From: CAZTZL01 sp964617625
Lineage (GTDB): Bacteria; Zhuqueibacterota; QNDG01; DSAB01
NCBI GenBank assembly: GCA_964617625.1
Contig: CAZTZL010000087.1
Span: forward strand, 1-12,132
Reading direction: 5' to 3'
Length of the DNA: 12,132 bases
Positions 5,370 through 12,132 of the stretch are shown here, piece by piece; within the stretch, counting starts at the first letter, position 1, and each line of letters opens with the position of its first letter. The translations under genes were made by a program, and so were the position numbers. The notes under the pieces are model-generated. The model was given only the letters and a program-made list of their open reading frames with translations, was not told where the DNA came from and made no database searches.

Positions 5370-7964
5370 TTAGTTTTCCTCTAAGACTTCCAGGGGATTT
5401 CGCTTAAATCCTTTTTCCTCGATAAAAAGGCCGTTCCGCTCAAAGTATATTTCTTTCGGAAAAACTTCATTTCGGGGAATTAGAACCTGCAACACCTCGT
5501 CGGCTTTGACAGATCCGCCGTCAGTGCCTATTTTAACAAGGAGCTCCAGATCCTTTCCGTTTTTCTCGAGAGAGACTACATAAGGGCGAATGTCCACAGA
5601 GACTTCACTCCCCTTTTTTTCTCTTTTGATTGGATATGAATTTAGTTTCAGAAAATCCTGAATCTGCTGATCCAGGGAATCGAAGGCTTCCAGTCCGTCC
5701 CCATATATCCGATACGATGCCAGGGAAATAGCACTGTTGAGTGAGGGAGTTTTCCTGATAAAAAGTCTGGATGCGGACACTTCGAATCCCTCCGGAAGGC
5801 TCCGGTTGAGTAATTCGTCAAACTGTCTGGGCAAATTATCTGCCAATTCGATATCGGCGTACTCGGCCCGACTGGTGTATCCGAGAGGCAGAGGCGGTCC
5901 CATACTGATCTTTAAATGGGCATGATATCCCTGGGACAGAGCAACAGGAATTTTCGCCATCCGCAATGCACGGACAAAAATCCGCATGGTATCGAGGTGC
6001 GAAGTAAATCGGACTTCAGTGGTTTTTTTGAACGTAAACCTAATTCTTTTCTTGACCGGATTAACCGGGACACGTTTTGTTCTTCGGCCGTAACGATGTT
6101 TTTTTGAAGCTGTGTCCACAGAGACACTGAGAGGTACTGTTTTCTTTTGAACGGATTGACAAACAGGATGCTGCATCAAACCGCACGACTGGCAGTTCTC
6201 AAACCGGCAATCCCCGGTAGTGTCACCTGCAAATGCGCGCGCTCTTTCCTTAAGCAGAAATGACTTGGCAACACCTTTGGTCAAATGTTCCCACGGAAGT
6301 GGAAGGTCCACTTCTAAATTCTTCGTATATTCTTCCATGCCGAGCCGGGATTCCTCAAATGCCCGGTGCCACCGGTCGAGATGAAATTGATCGGACCATG
6401 CGTCAAACCGGGCTCCCGCTTTCCAGGCACGATAGATCACGTCTCCGATACGGCGGTCCCCCCTTCCGAGCACCGCTTCGAGTCTTGAGATTTCGGGATC
6501 TCTCCAACTTAATTTCAACTCTTTCCACCGCATCCGGTCCCGAAGAAAACGGATCTTTTCATTCATCGTTTCGACAGTATCCTGAGCTTCCCATTGAAAA
6601 GGAGTATGCGGTTTGGGTGAAAAGGGAGAGATGGAAACATGTACATCCTTCCTGCCGTATTTTTTCCCCAGTCGGATCACTTTCTGGACCAGATCCACGA
6701 TCCCTTCCATATCTTCCCGGGTCTCCGTAGGCAGCCCGATCATGAAGTAGAGTTTGACCTGTTTCCAGCCTTTTTCATAGGCCAGTGTCACGGCTTGAAT
6801 CAAATTTTCTTCGCTGTTATTTTTATTGATTACATTCCGGAGTCTCTGCGTTCCCGCTTCCGGAGCCAGTGTCAGTCCGGAACGTCTCAATCCCTGAGCC
6901 AAATCGGCCACAACCTCGGTAAATGTTTCCGGCCTGAGAGAAGGAAGGGAGATCGATACACCCTGATGATCGAAACACTGCCAGAGCGAGGACATCAAAT
7001 CAGGCAGTTCTGTATAATCCGAAGTCGAAAGGGAAACCAGAGAAATCTCGTCATATCCTGTATTTGAAATAACCGCTCTTGTCTCCGTCAAGAGGTCTTC
7101 CTTGGTACGCTCTCGAACGGGACGATAAATCACGCCGGCATTGCAGAACCGGCATCCGCGGGTGCAACCCCGCATAATTTCCAGAGAAAACCGGTCATGA
7201 ACGACCTGAATCAGTGGAACGACAGGTTTGAAGGGATAATTTTTTATGGAAAGTTGGTCGAGAATCCTTGCTCTGATTTTTTCCGGAATCCCCGGCTTAG
7301 CCGGCACCATCTTACCTTTGGATTCACCCTCGGAACGATAGAAAGCAGGAATATAGACACCCTGTAACTTTGCCATCTCCTTCATTACAATTTCCCGGGA
7401 CCACTGCTCCTGTTTTGCTTTTCGAACCACATTGGCAATTTCAACAATTGCCTCTTCTCCGTCACCTAAAACCACCGCATCCAGAAAATCGGCTAACGGC
7501 TCGGGATTGTACGCACAGGGTCCGCCTGCAATGACAAAGGGATCTCCCCTCTTCCGATCCCTGCTCCAAAGGGGCACTCCGGCCAGATCGATCAGATTTA
7601 AAACATTGCTGTATTGCAGTTCATATTGCAGCGTGATTCCAAGAATATCAAAACGCCGCACCGGTTGTTTGGATTCCAGAGAAAACAGGGGAATATTTTT
7701 CTCCCGCATCAGGGATTCCATATCCACCCACGGAGAAAAAACCCGCTCGCATAAAATCCAGTCGTGACGGTTTAAAACATGGTATAATATCCCGATCCCG
7801 AGATGCGACATCCCGATTTCATAAACATCGGGGAAAGCGAGTGCAAATGAAACCGCAGCCTGGCTCCAGTCCTTCTTTATAGCATGCTGTTCATTTCCCG
7901 CATATCTCCCGGGACGTGTTACCTGATCCAGAAACGGTTCAATATTTTCCCATACACTCTCCAT
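5370..7964 (-). CDS. Radical SAM protein (TIGR03960-like) fused to DUF2344/TIGR03936 radical SAM-linked domain
   Basis: Function unknown; family members are cytoplasmic iron-sulfur enzymes. 864 residues. Residues ~30-235 are a B12-binding-like N-terminal region (PDVYEIGMSHLG, FVIAGGPCAYNPEPLADF, LGDGEEAI). Residues ~255-500 are the radical SAM barrel, with the CxxxCxxC cluster motif at C267, C271 and C274 (RGCTRGCRFCNAG), followed by APEAGTQRLRNVINK and LYFMIGLPTE. A second cysteine group, C586, C591, C594 and C602, could bind another cluster or zinc. Residues ~637-850 match DUF2344 (RFTFKKTTEVRFTSHLDTMR, LPLGYTSRAEYADIEL), which in many genomes is a separate adjacent gene. Both halves are in one uninterrupted frame. 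It heads the minus-strand operon with rng. No clear Shine-Dalgarno sequence precedes the ATG; the leader is AT-rich. Confidence 0.92.
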   Translation of the reverse strand: MESVWENIEPFLDQVTRPGRYAGNEQHAIKKDWSQAAVSFALAFPDVYEIGMSHLGIGILYHVLNRHDWILCERVFSPWVDMESLMREKNIPLFSLESKQPVRRFDILGITLQYELQYSNVLNLIDLAGVPLWSRDRKRGDPFVIAGGPCAYNPEPLADFLDAVVLGDGEEAIVEIANVVRKAKQEQWSREIVMKEMAKLQGVYIPAFYRSEGESKGKMVPAKPGIPEKIRARILDQLSIKNYPFKPVVPLIQVVHDRFSLEIMRGCTRGCRFCNAGVIYRPVRERTKEDLLTETRAVISNTGYDEISLVSLSTSDYTELPDLMSSLWQCFDHQGVSISLPSLRPETFTEVVADLAQGLRRSGLTLAPEAGTQRLRNVINKNNSEENLIQAVTLAYEKGWKQVKLYFMIGLPTETREDMEGIVDLVQKVIRLGKKYGRKDVHVSISPFSPKPHTPFQWEAQDTVETMNEKIRFLRDRMRWKELKLSWRDPEISRLEAVLGRGDRRIGDVIYRAWKAGARFDAWSDQFHLDRWHRAFEESRLGMEEYTKNLEVDLPLPWEHLTKGVAKSFLLKERARAFAGDTTGDCRFENCQSCGLMQHPVCQSVQKKTVPLSVSVDTASKKHRYGRRTKRVPVNPVKKRIRFTFKKTTEVRFTSHLDTMRIFVRALRMAKIPVALSQGYHAHLKISMGPPLPLGYTSRAEYADIELADNLPRQFDELLNRSLPEGFEVSASRLFIRKTPSLNSAISLASYRIYGDGLEAFDSLDQQIQDFLKLNSYPIKREKKGSEVSVDIRPYVVSLEKNGKDLELLVKIGTDGGSVKADEVLQVLIPRNEVFPKEIYFERNGLFIEEKGFKRNPLEVLEEN

Positions 7965-7975
7965 TAGTTTTTAAT

Positions 7976-7993
7976 TTACGAAATGTTACGAAA
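7976..7993. repeat. Tandem 8-bp direct repeat in the radical SAM gene leader
   Basis: TTACGAAA occurs at 7976-7983 and again at 7986-7993, spaced exactly 10 bases (one helical turn) apart. It starts 12 bases upstream of the radical SAM start codon, inside the predicted 5' leader. It could be a protein-binding site or chance; the evidence is only the repeat itself. Confidence 0.35.
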
Positions 7994-8041
7994 CCCTGCA
8001 AGAATATTCTAAACAATCATATGATGGAAACACGATAAATA

Positions 8042-8071
8042 GTTATACTAACAGGATTCACAATTTTTCAA
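8042..8071 (-). promoter_or_regulatory. Putative promoter of the radical SAM-rng operon
   Basis: On the minus strand: TTGAAA (8066-8071), an 18-base spacer and TATAAC (8042-8047). The start would be near 8035, with a leader of about 70 bases. It is weaker than the other promoters in the window, but it is the best match upstream of the operon and overlaps the inverted repeat at 8054-8080. Confidence 0.45.
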
Positions 8072-8080
8072 ATTGAATCC
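8054..8080. promoter_or_regulatory. Inverted repeat in the divergent treT / radical SAM intergenic region, possible operator
   Basis: GGATTC-AC-AATTT (8054-8066), a 3-base loop, then AAATT-GAATCC (8070-8080). Eleven pairs form with a two-base bulge. There is no T run after it on either strand, so it is not an obvious terminator. It covers the -35 of the leftward promoter and lies 30 bases before the rightward one, a position suited to a regulator binding site. That role is inferred from position only. Confidence 0.4.
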
Positions 8081-8109
8081 CCCCATTCCAGGAAAATAGG
8101 CTTAATGAC

Positions 8110-8138
8110 TTGACTTTTTTAAAAAAATGCATTATCCT
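8110..8138 (+). promoter_or_regulatory. Sigma70-type promoter of treT
   Basis: TTGACT (8110-8115), a 17-base spacer made mostly of T and A runs, and TATCCT (8133-8138). Transcription should begin near 8145, about 40 bases before the treT ATG at 8186. A GGAG ribosome site at 8175-8178 follows with a 7-base gap to the start codon. Confidence 0.7.
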
Positions 8139-8185
8139 TACTACTAAACCGATGAAAAAATGAATAATAACGATGGAGATATACG

Positions 8186-9403
8186 ATGAAACGAAGCCTG
8201 GAAGATTATCGGGGTATCGTCGATGACAAAGTCATTGCCCATATTCACAAAAGAGTAAGAGGCCTTTTAGGAAAACATATTTTACACATCAACTCTACTT
8301 ATCAGGGAGGAGGTGTCGCGGAAATGCTGCAATCCCTGATCCCGCTGATGAACGACATCGGCATCGATGCGGGATGGCGAATTCTACACGGGAATTCCGA
8401 TTTCTTTTCCATCACGAAAAAATTTCACAATGCCCTCCAGGGTGAATCGATCAATTTTACAGAGATGAAGAAAAATATCTATCTGAATACAAATGAAAAT
8501 TTTTCGGTATATACACATATCGAACATGATTTTGTGATTGTCCACGATCCGCAGCCGCTTCCCCTGATTCGCTTTTACAGAAAACAGCAGCCCTGGATAT
8601 GGCGGTGCCACATCGACCTGTCCAATCCGAGTCAGAATCTGTGGGACTTTATAAAGAAGTACATTTTAAAATATGATACCATGATCATTTCAAACGAAAA
8701 GTATAAAAAAGCGGATCTTCCTGTAGAGCAGGTCATCTTTATGCCGGCGATTGATCCGCTCTCCGTTAAAAACATGGATCTGAAAACAGATGTGATTAAA
8801 AAAACCCTGAAAAACTTCAAGATCCCGACAGATAAACCCATCATCACACAGATTTCAAGATTCGACAAATGGAAAGATCCTATCGGTGTCGTCGAAGTTT
8901 TTAAACTGGTCAAATCGAAAATAGACTGCAGACTTATCCTTTGCGGCAGTATGGCCCCCGACGACCCGGAGGGCTGGACAATCTATGAAAAAGTGAGAAA
9001 AAAGTCCAACCGCTTCCTTGAAAATGGAGACATCATTTTAATCACAAGTGAAAACAACATCCTGGTCAATGTACTGCAGCGCATTTCCGATGTGATTATT
9101 CAAAAATCATTGCGAGAGGGCTTCGGCCTCACTGTTACCGAAGCTTTGTGGAAGGAAAAGCCGGTGGTCGCATCAAATGTCGGCGGCATTCCATTGCAAA
9201 TCAAAGATGGGAAAAGCGGTTATTTGATCGAACCAAACGATACCGGGCAATTTGCAGAAAAGATCATTGACATTTTAAAACAGCCGAAACTTGCCAAAAC
9301 TCTTGGAGAAAAAGGGAAAGAATACGTGAGAGAACATTTCCTCATCACACGCCTGCTGTCCGACTATCTTTCTCTTCTCAACGAGTATCTCGTTAACCGG
9401 TGA
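8186..9403 (+). CDS. treT: GT4 glycosyltransferase, trehalose glycosyltransferring synthase-like
   Basis: Likely makes trehalose from an NDP-glucose and glucose (reversible in characterised TreT enzymes), a cytoplasmic reaction supplying a compatible solute or carbon store. 405 residues, the family's usual size. The N-terminal Rossmann half has HILHINSTYQGGGVAEML (31-48), the long family-specific WRILHGNSDFFSITKKFHNALQG (64-86), HDPQPLPLIRFY (120-131) and WIWRCHIDLSNP (137-148). The C-terminal half has QISRFDKWKDP (222-232) for donor phosphate contacts and the E-x7-E motif EGFGLTVTE (E311, E319). These blocks match TreT more closely than generic GT4 enzymes. It is a single-gene unit with its own promoter and terminator; no trehalose transporter or trehalase is next to it. 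Use of another acceptor sugar cannot be excluded. Confidence 0.85.
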   Translation: MKRSLEDYRGIVDDKVIAHIHKRVRGLLGKHILHINSTYQGGGVAEMLQSLIPLMNDIGIDAGWRILHGNSDFFSITKKFHNALQGESINFTEMKKNIYLNTNENFSVYTHIEHDFVIVHDPQPLPLIRFYRKQQPWIWRCHIDLSNPSQNLWDFIKKYILKYDTMIISNEKYKKADLPVEQVIFMPAIDPLSVKNMDLKTDVIKKTLKNFKIPTDKPIITQISRFDKWKDPIGVVEVFKLVKSKIDCRLILCGSMAPDDPEGWTIYEKVRKKSNRFLENGDIILITSENNILVNVLQRISDVIIQKSLREGFGLTVTEALWKEKPVVASNVGGIPLQIKDGKSGYLIEPNDTGQFAEKIIDILKQPKLAKTLGEKGKEYVREHFLITRLLSDYLSLLNEYLVNR

Positions 9404-9414
9404 TAAACAGAGAC

Positions 9415-9451
9415 GTCGATTCCTGTACTTTTTTACACAGGACATATCGAC
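9415..9451 (+). other. Imperfect hairpin in the treT 3' region
   Basis: GTCGAT (9415-9420) pairs with ATCGAC (9446-9451), and CCTGT (9422-9426) with ACAGG (9437-9441), separated by a small asymmetric internal loop and a 10-base T-rich loop. There is no U-run directly after it, so on its own it is not a convincing terminator. It may protect the 3' end of the transcript. Low confidence. Confidence 0.35.
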
Positions 9452-9506
9452 TGTAAAAACACATCGTTCAATTATAATAAATAAAAAAACATCTGTCTTG
9501 TAAGTT

Positions 9507-9537
9507 AAAAAGCACCTGCGAAACACAGGTGCTTTTT
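9507..9537. terminator. Bidirectional hairpin terminator between treT and the pilin-like gene
   Basis: AAAAAGCACCTG (9507-9518) and CAGGTGCTTTTT (9526-9537) form a perfect 12-bp stem with a 7-base loop. A T5 run closes it on each strand, so it can end both treT (rightward) and the converging gene at 9583-10095 (leftward, 45 bases past its stop). Confidence 0.88.
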
Positions 9538-9582
9538 AATTAGGGAGTGAAGATGAAACGGTAAAAATGAAGGAGGTTAAGT

Positions 9583-10095
9583 TTATTGATAGACCAACAA
9601 CATCGTGTCGTGCAACTTCTGACCCGTTGTTTCAGGTAACAAATTAACGTTTGAACAAATAAAAACTTCACGATTTTCACGGGTAATACGAATCGAATAA
9701 CCTACTCTCGTTATCGTATCTGTGTTGTTCCGGAATCCAGTGCACCGGTCACCCATTCCATTGCGATATTCAAAATAAAAATTTTCAATATTTGTCACAG
9801 CGGGACAATCGTTGTTCCAAAACGTCCCGCACGCATAGTTGTATTGATGAACATTGCCTTCCCGATCGATAAAAGCAAACCGGTTGGATTCAGCAGTGAT
9901 AATTTCTTTAGATTCTGTTAATTGTTCATTCAACTGTTCCAAAACAAATCGAATCTCATCCGGCATACTGCCGCCGTAACATCGAATTTCGGAATTGTTG
10001 TTTCGTTCTCTGGCCCTGCTGTTCATCCATATCGAAAAACCGACCAATAAAAAAACGATACTGACAACCAAAGGATTTCGCCACTTATTCATCAT
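9583..10095 (-). CDS. Small single-pass membrane protein, minor-pilin-like
   Basis: Not confidently assigned. 170 residues. One N-terminal membrane segment (residues ~8-25, NPLVVSIVFLLVGFSIWMN) precedes a charged linker. The rest is a globular, extracytoplasmic-looking domain with five cysteines (C39, C89, C97, C118, C147). RFAFIDREGNVHQYNY (72-87), then VTNIENFYFEYRNGMGD (100-116) and ITRVGYSIRITREN (128-141) follow the rhythm of minor pilins/pseudopilins of the PilW/GspJ type (inference). The prepilin peptidase site (G-F-T-L-x-E) is missing, so it may be a degenerate or anchored relative. GAGGAA lies 10 bases before the first of two consecutive ATG codons; either could be the start. It stands alone: no pilus or secretion genes are adjacent. 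It ends at the shared terminator 9507-9537. Confidence 0.65.
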   Translation of the reverse strand: MMNKWRNPLVVSIVFLLVGFSIWMNSRARERNNNSEIRCYGGSMPDEIRFVLEQLNEQLTESKEIITAESNRFAFIDREGNVHQYNYACGTFWNNDCPAVTNIENFYFEYRNGMGDRCTGFRNNTDTITRVGYSIRITRENREVFICSNVNLLPETTGQKLHDTMLLVYQ

Positions 10096-10322
10096 TGCTT
10101 TGGAGTTCCTCGACTTTGATCTTTAATTACACATTTTTTTGCAACACTTATGCCAAAGTTCTGGTCCCCGAACACTTAATTTATATCCTTCGACAGACAG
10201 ACCGTTAATTCCAATATTTCCAACACCGCATGTTAAAAACTTTTTTTATCCTTTTTCAAAACAGGTCTAAAATGTGACAGTTTTGAAATACATTATTTTG
10301 TATTATGAAAATTATTTCTTTA

Positions 10323-10341
10323 ATGGTAAAAATTTTACCAT
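10323..10341. promoter_or_regulatory. Perfect 19-bp palindrome, possible operator
   Basis: ATGGTAAAA (10323-10331), one central A, and TTTTACCAT (10333-10341) are exact reverse complements. Size and symmetry suit a dimeric transcription factor site. It lies between the divergent genes, about 140 bases before the kinase promoter. As a stem it would be AT-rich with no usable loop, so a DNA-binding role is likelier than an RNA hairpin. Confidence 0.45.
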
Positions 10342-10410
10342 CCCAAAAGAACAATATTCACACATTAACATCCCTTCTATCTTTTTGGAATCGTCGAGTT
10401 TGAAAATACT

Positions 10411-10426
10411 TCCCGACTATTCGGGA
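10411..10426. repeat. Short inverted repeat upstream of the kinase promoter
   Basis: TCCCGA (10411-10416), loop CTAT, TCGGGA (10421-10426). A 6-bp, GC-rich stem with a tetraloop, 39 bases before the -35 hexamer of the kinase promoter. No T run follows, so it is not a terminator. Its role is unknown. Confidence 0.35.
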
Positions 10427-10464
10427 CAAATATCAAGGATATTAGATGTGCCCGCAAAAAGCGC

Positions 10465-10493
10465 TTGTCAAAACCGGTAAAAAGTCGTATTTT
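10465..10493 (+). promoter_or_regulatory. Putative promoter of the nucleoside kinase gene
   Basis: TTGTCA (10465-10470), a 17-base spacer and TATTTT (10488-10493), ending 32 bases before the ATG at 10526. The expected leader is about 25 bases, short and without an obvious Shine-Dalgarno sequence. Confidence 0.55.
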
Positions 10494-10525
10494 AAAAACC
10501 GGACCATTCATACAATACAATCACC

Positions 10526-12132
10526 ATGTTGCTAAGAACAAAAGAAAATACATTCATCGCCCACCTGTCCGGAGGAAAAGAATCTGTTTTTCTAAAAGGA
10601 ACGCCGCTTTTCGAAATCCTCGAGCACGAACGCCCTCCGAATCAGCATAAAGTCGTTCTGGCAAAAGTGAATCGTCGTGTTACGTCGCTTCGCCAGACAA
10701 TAGAGAACAATTGCCGGATCGACTGGATCTTCAAAGAGTCTCAGGAAGGATTTCGTGCTTACCGGCAAACTCTTTCACTGGTGATGCTCGATGTGATAAA
10801 AGAATTGTTACCCAAAGCGAATGTATACATTGATCATTCTCTCGAAAATGGATTTTACTGCGAATTCAAGGAAGTGAATTCCCTGAATGCACGAATGGTA
10901 AAAAAAATCAAGACTCAAATGGAAGCATGCATCCAGCGCGATGAAAAAATAGAACCCAAAGTAGTTACAATAAAAGAAGCTCTCGCCTTATTGGAAAAAC
11001 AGGGAGAAAAGCCTGCCTGGCATTTGGGATACAAGGACCTGACTCATATTACGTTATATCAGCTCGGTGAAACGACCGAATATATGACCTATCCTCTTTT
11101 CCCATCGACCGGGCATCTTTCCGCATATGATCTGGTGTATTGGCCTCCCGGGATGATCCTTCGTTTTCCCGATTTCCCGAATCTTGAAAATGTCCCCCCG
11201 ATGATGATGCAGAAAAAACTGTTCCAGGTATTTCAGGAATACGGACGGTGGGAGCAGATCCTCAAGATTCAAAAAGTATCGGATTTGAACGAAGCCATAT
11301 TATCGAAAGAGATATACGACTTGATCAAAATCGCTGAAGGTCTGCACGAAAAGAAAATCGCTTCCATTGCGGATACCATTTTGAAAAAAAGAAAAAATCT
11401 CAGGCTGGTGCTCATCGCGGGGCCATCCTCTTCCGGAAAAACGACATTTGCCAAGCGGTTGAACATTCAGCTTAAGGTGAACGAAATGCGGCCTCTGGCC
11501 ATTTCTCTGGATGACTTTTTTCTGAACCGGTCGGAAACACCGAAAGACAAAGACGGCAATTACGATTTCGAATCGCTCAAAGCCATCGATGTCGCAAAAT
11601 TCAACAGGGATTTAAAGAGTCTTTTCAACGGGGATATGACCATACTGCCAAGATACGATTTCAAAGCGGGCAAACAAATAAACGGCCCGTCCGTTCGACT
11701 GGAATCCGATCAGATCATCATTGTGGAAGGGCTGCACTGCTTGAACGAACTTCTCACAGAGGACATCCCCGGCCAGAATAAACTGAAGATTTACATCAGC
11801 GATCTGACCCAGCTGAACATTACCGATCACCTGAGAATATCGACCAGCGACGTGCGGTTGTTGAGACGTTTGATTCGGGGATACCGGTTTCGGGGTCATT
11901 CGGCAAGCTATACCCTTGAAAACTGGCCGCTTGTCCGGCAGGGAGAGGAAAAACACATCTTTCCGTTTCAGGAAAACGCGGACATTATTTTCAATTCGTC
12001 GCTCATGTATGAACTTTCCGTGCTCCGCGTCTTTGCAAAACTTTTGCTTCAGACCATTTCGGAAAATGAACCCGCCTTCAGTGAAGCCCAGAGACTTCTC
12101 AATTTGATTTTTCACTTTCTCCCAATCTCTCC
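10526..12132 (+). CDS. Uridine kinase-like nucleoside kinase with N-terminal threonyl-tRNA-synthetase-like region (3' end cut by window)
   Basis: Probably phosphorylates a nucleoside (uridine/cytidine-type), cytoplasmic. 535 codons are visible with no stop; family members are typically about 550 residues, so little is missing. Residues ~8-60 resemble a degenerate TGS fold. Residues ~70-220 resemble the ThrRS second additional domain (IDHSLENGFYCEF at 102-114, H166, PSTGHLSAYDLVYWPPG). From ~290 comes the P-loop kinase: Walker A GPSSSGKTT (299-307), SLDDFFLNRSETPKDKDG, YDFESLKAIDV, LPRYDFKAG, IIVEGLHCLN, and RLIRGYRFRGHSA. ATG 10526 is the first start after an in-frame stop at 10493-10495; there is no clear ribosome site. 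A TTG at 10529 is the only near alternative. The ThrRS-like part lacks a catalytic synthetase core, so it is not a tRNA synthetase; it may bind RNA or zinc (inference). Confidence 0.9.
   Translation, partial: MLLRTKENTFIAHLSGGKESVFLKGTPLFEILEHERPPNQHKVVLAKVNRRVTSLRQTIENNCRIDWIFKESQEGFRAYRQTLSLVMLDVIKELLPKANVYIDHSLENGFYCEFKEVNSLNARMVKKIKTQMEACIQRDEKIEPKVVTIKEALALLEKQGEKPAWHLGYKDLTHITLYQLGETTEYMTYPLFPSTGHLSAYDLVYWPPGMILRFPDFPNLENVPPMMMQKKLFQVFQEYGRWEQILKIQKVSDLNEAILSKEIYDLIKIAEGLHEKKIASIADTILKKRKNLRLVLIAGPSSSGKTTFAKRLNIQLKVNEMRPLAISLDDFFLNRSETPKDKDGNYDFESLKAIDVAKFNRDLKSLFNGDMTILPRYDFKAGKQINGPSVRLESDQIIIVEGLHCLNELLTEDIPGQNKLKIYISDLTQLNITDHLRISTSDVRLLRRLIRGYRFRGHSASYTLENWPLVRQGEEKHIFPFQENADIIFNSSLMYELSVLRVFAKLLLQTISENEPAFSEAQRLLNLIFHFLPIS

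Larger units (their letters stand above)
10096..10525. other. AT-rich intergenic region between divergent genes
   Basis: 430 bases with no convincing gene. The frame open at 10274-10480 would give 68 residues, but it has no ribosome site or recognisable motif and overlaps the palindrome, the hairpin and part of the kinase promoter. The region holds the palindrome at 10323-10341, the hairpin at 10411-10426 and the promoter at 10465-10493. Leftward, a weak TTGAAA-N18-TAACAT match ending near 10230 might drive the pilin-like gene, but it would leave a leader of about 125 bases. The size and structure suggest a regulatory region or an unannotated small RNA; neither is shown. Confidence 0.5.

Noticed and set aside
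6260..7067. Two overlapping plus-strand frames (156 and 142 codons) opposite the radical SAM gene.
   Set aside because: Antisense shadows of a well-supported 864-residue protein; no ribosome sites or motifs.
10274..10480. A 68-codon open frame on the plus strand in the gene-free region.
   Set aside because: No ribosome site, no recognisable motif, AT-rich composition, and it overlaps the palindrome, the hairpin and part of the likely kinase promoter.
10140..10525. A CRISPR array or phage attachment site in the long intergenic region.
   Set aside because: No regularly spaced repeats, no tRNA, and no integrase or cas gene in the window.
11612..12115. A 167-codon minus-strand frame at the right edge.
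   Set aside because: It lies opposite the P-loop kinase domain, whose conserved motifs show that the plus strand is the coding one.

Overview
The window looks like a chromosomal stretch from a Gram-negative bacterium of the wider FCB group (Bacteroidota relatives). Calditrichota, KSB1, Ignavibacteria-like or Marinimicrobia-like lineages fit better than classical Bacteroidota. Two secreted proteins end in the 'NYPNPFN...SGIY' C-terminal domain typical of type IX secretion cargo in these phyla. The promoters are sigma70-like (TTGACA-N17-TATATT) rather than the Bacteroidota TTTG/TAnnTTTG type. The radical SAM/DUF2344 plus RNase G plus L21/L27 cluster is known mainly from Firmicutes, Deltaproteobacteria and similar groups. 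The phylum assignment is inference.

Layout, left to right. (1) 82-1278 (+): a secreted SMP-30/gluconolactonase-like beta-propeller with a sorting domain. It converges on the ribosomal genes across a hairpin terminator at 1302-1327. (2) 7964 to 1349, all on the minus strand: a radical SAM/DUF2344 fusion protein, RNase G (one base downstream), a secreted protein of unknown function with its own promoter, then ribosomal protein L21 (with a long basic tail) and L27, also with their own promoter. The secreted gene sits inside an otherwise conserved housekeeping neighbourhood. (3) 7965-8185: a divergent intergenic region with putative promoters for both directions and an inverted repeat. (4) 8186-9403 (+): a GT4 glycosyltransferase very like trehalose glycosyltransferring synthase TreT, followed by a hairpin terminator at 9507-9537. 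(5) 9583-10095 (-): a small single-pass membrane protein resembling a minor pilin. (6) 10096-10525: a 430-base AT-rich non-coding region with a perfect palindrome, a small hairpin and a good promoter. (7) 10526 to the right edge (+): a uridine kinase-like nucleoside kinase with an N-terminal threonyl-tRNA-synthetase-like region, cut by the window end.

Functionally the minus-strand block joins RNA turnover/rRNA processing (RNase G) with large-subunit ribosomal proteins and an uncharacterised radical SAM enzyme. The two sorting-domain proteins are probably exported to the cell surface or medium and are not obviously related to the housekeeping genes. I see no tRNA, rRNA, CRISPR array, insertion sequence or phage gene. 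No complete new multi-gene system is evident. The most unusual points are the secreted gene inserted in the rng-rplU interval, its unassigned conserved-looking domain, and the L21 tail.
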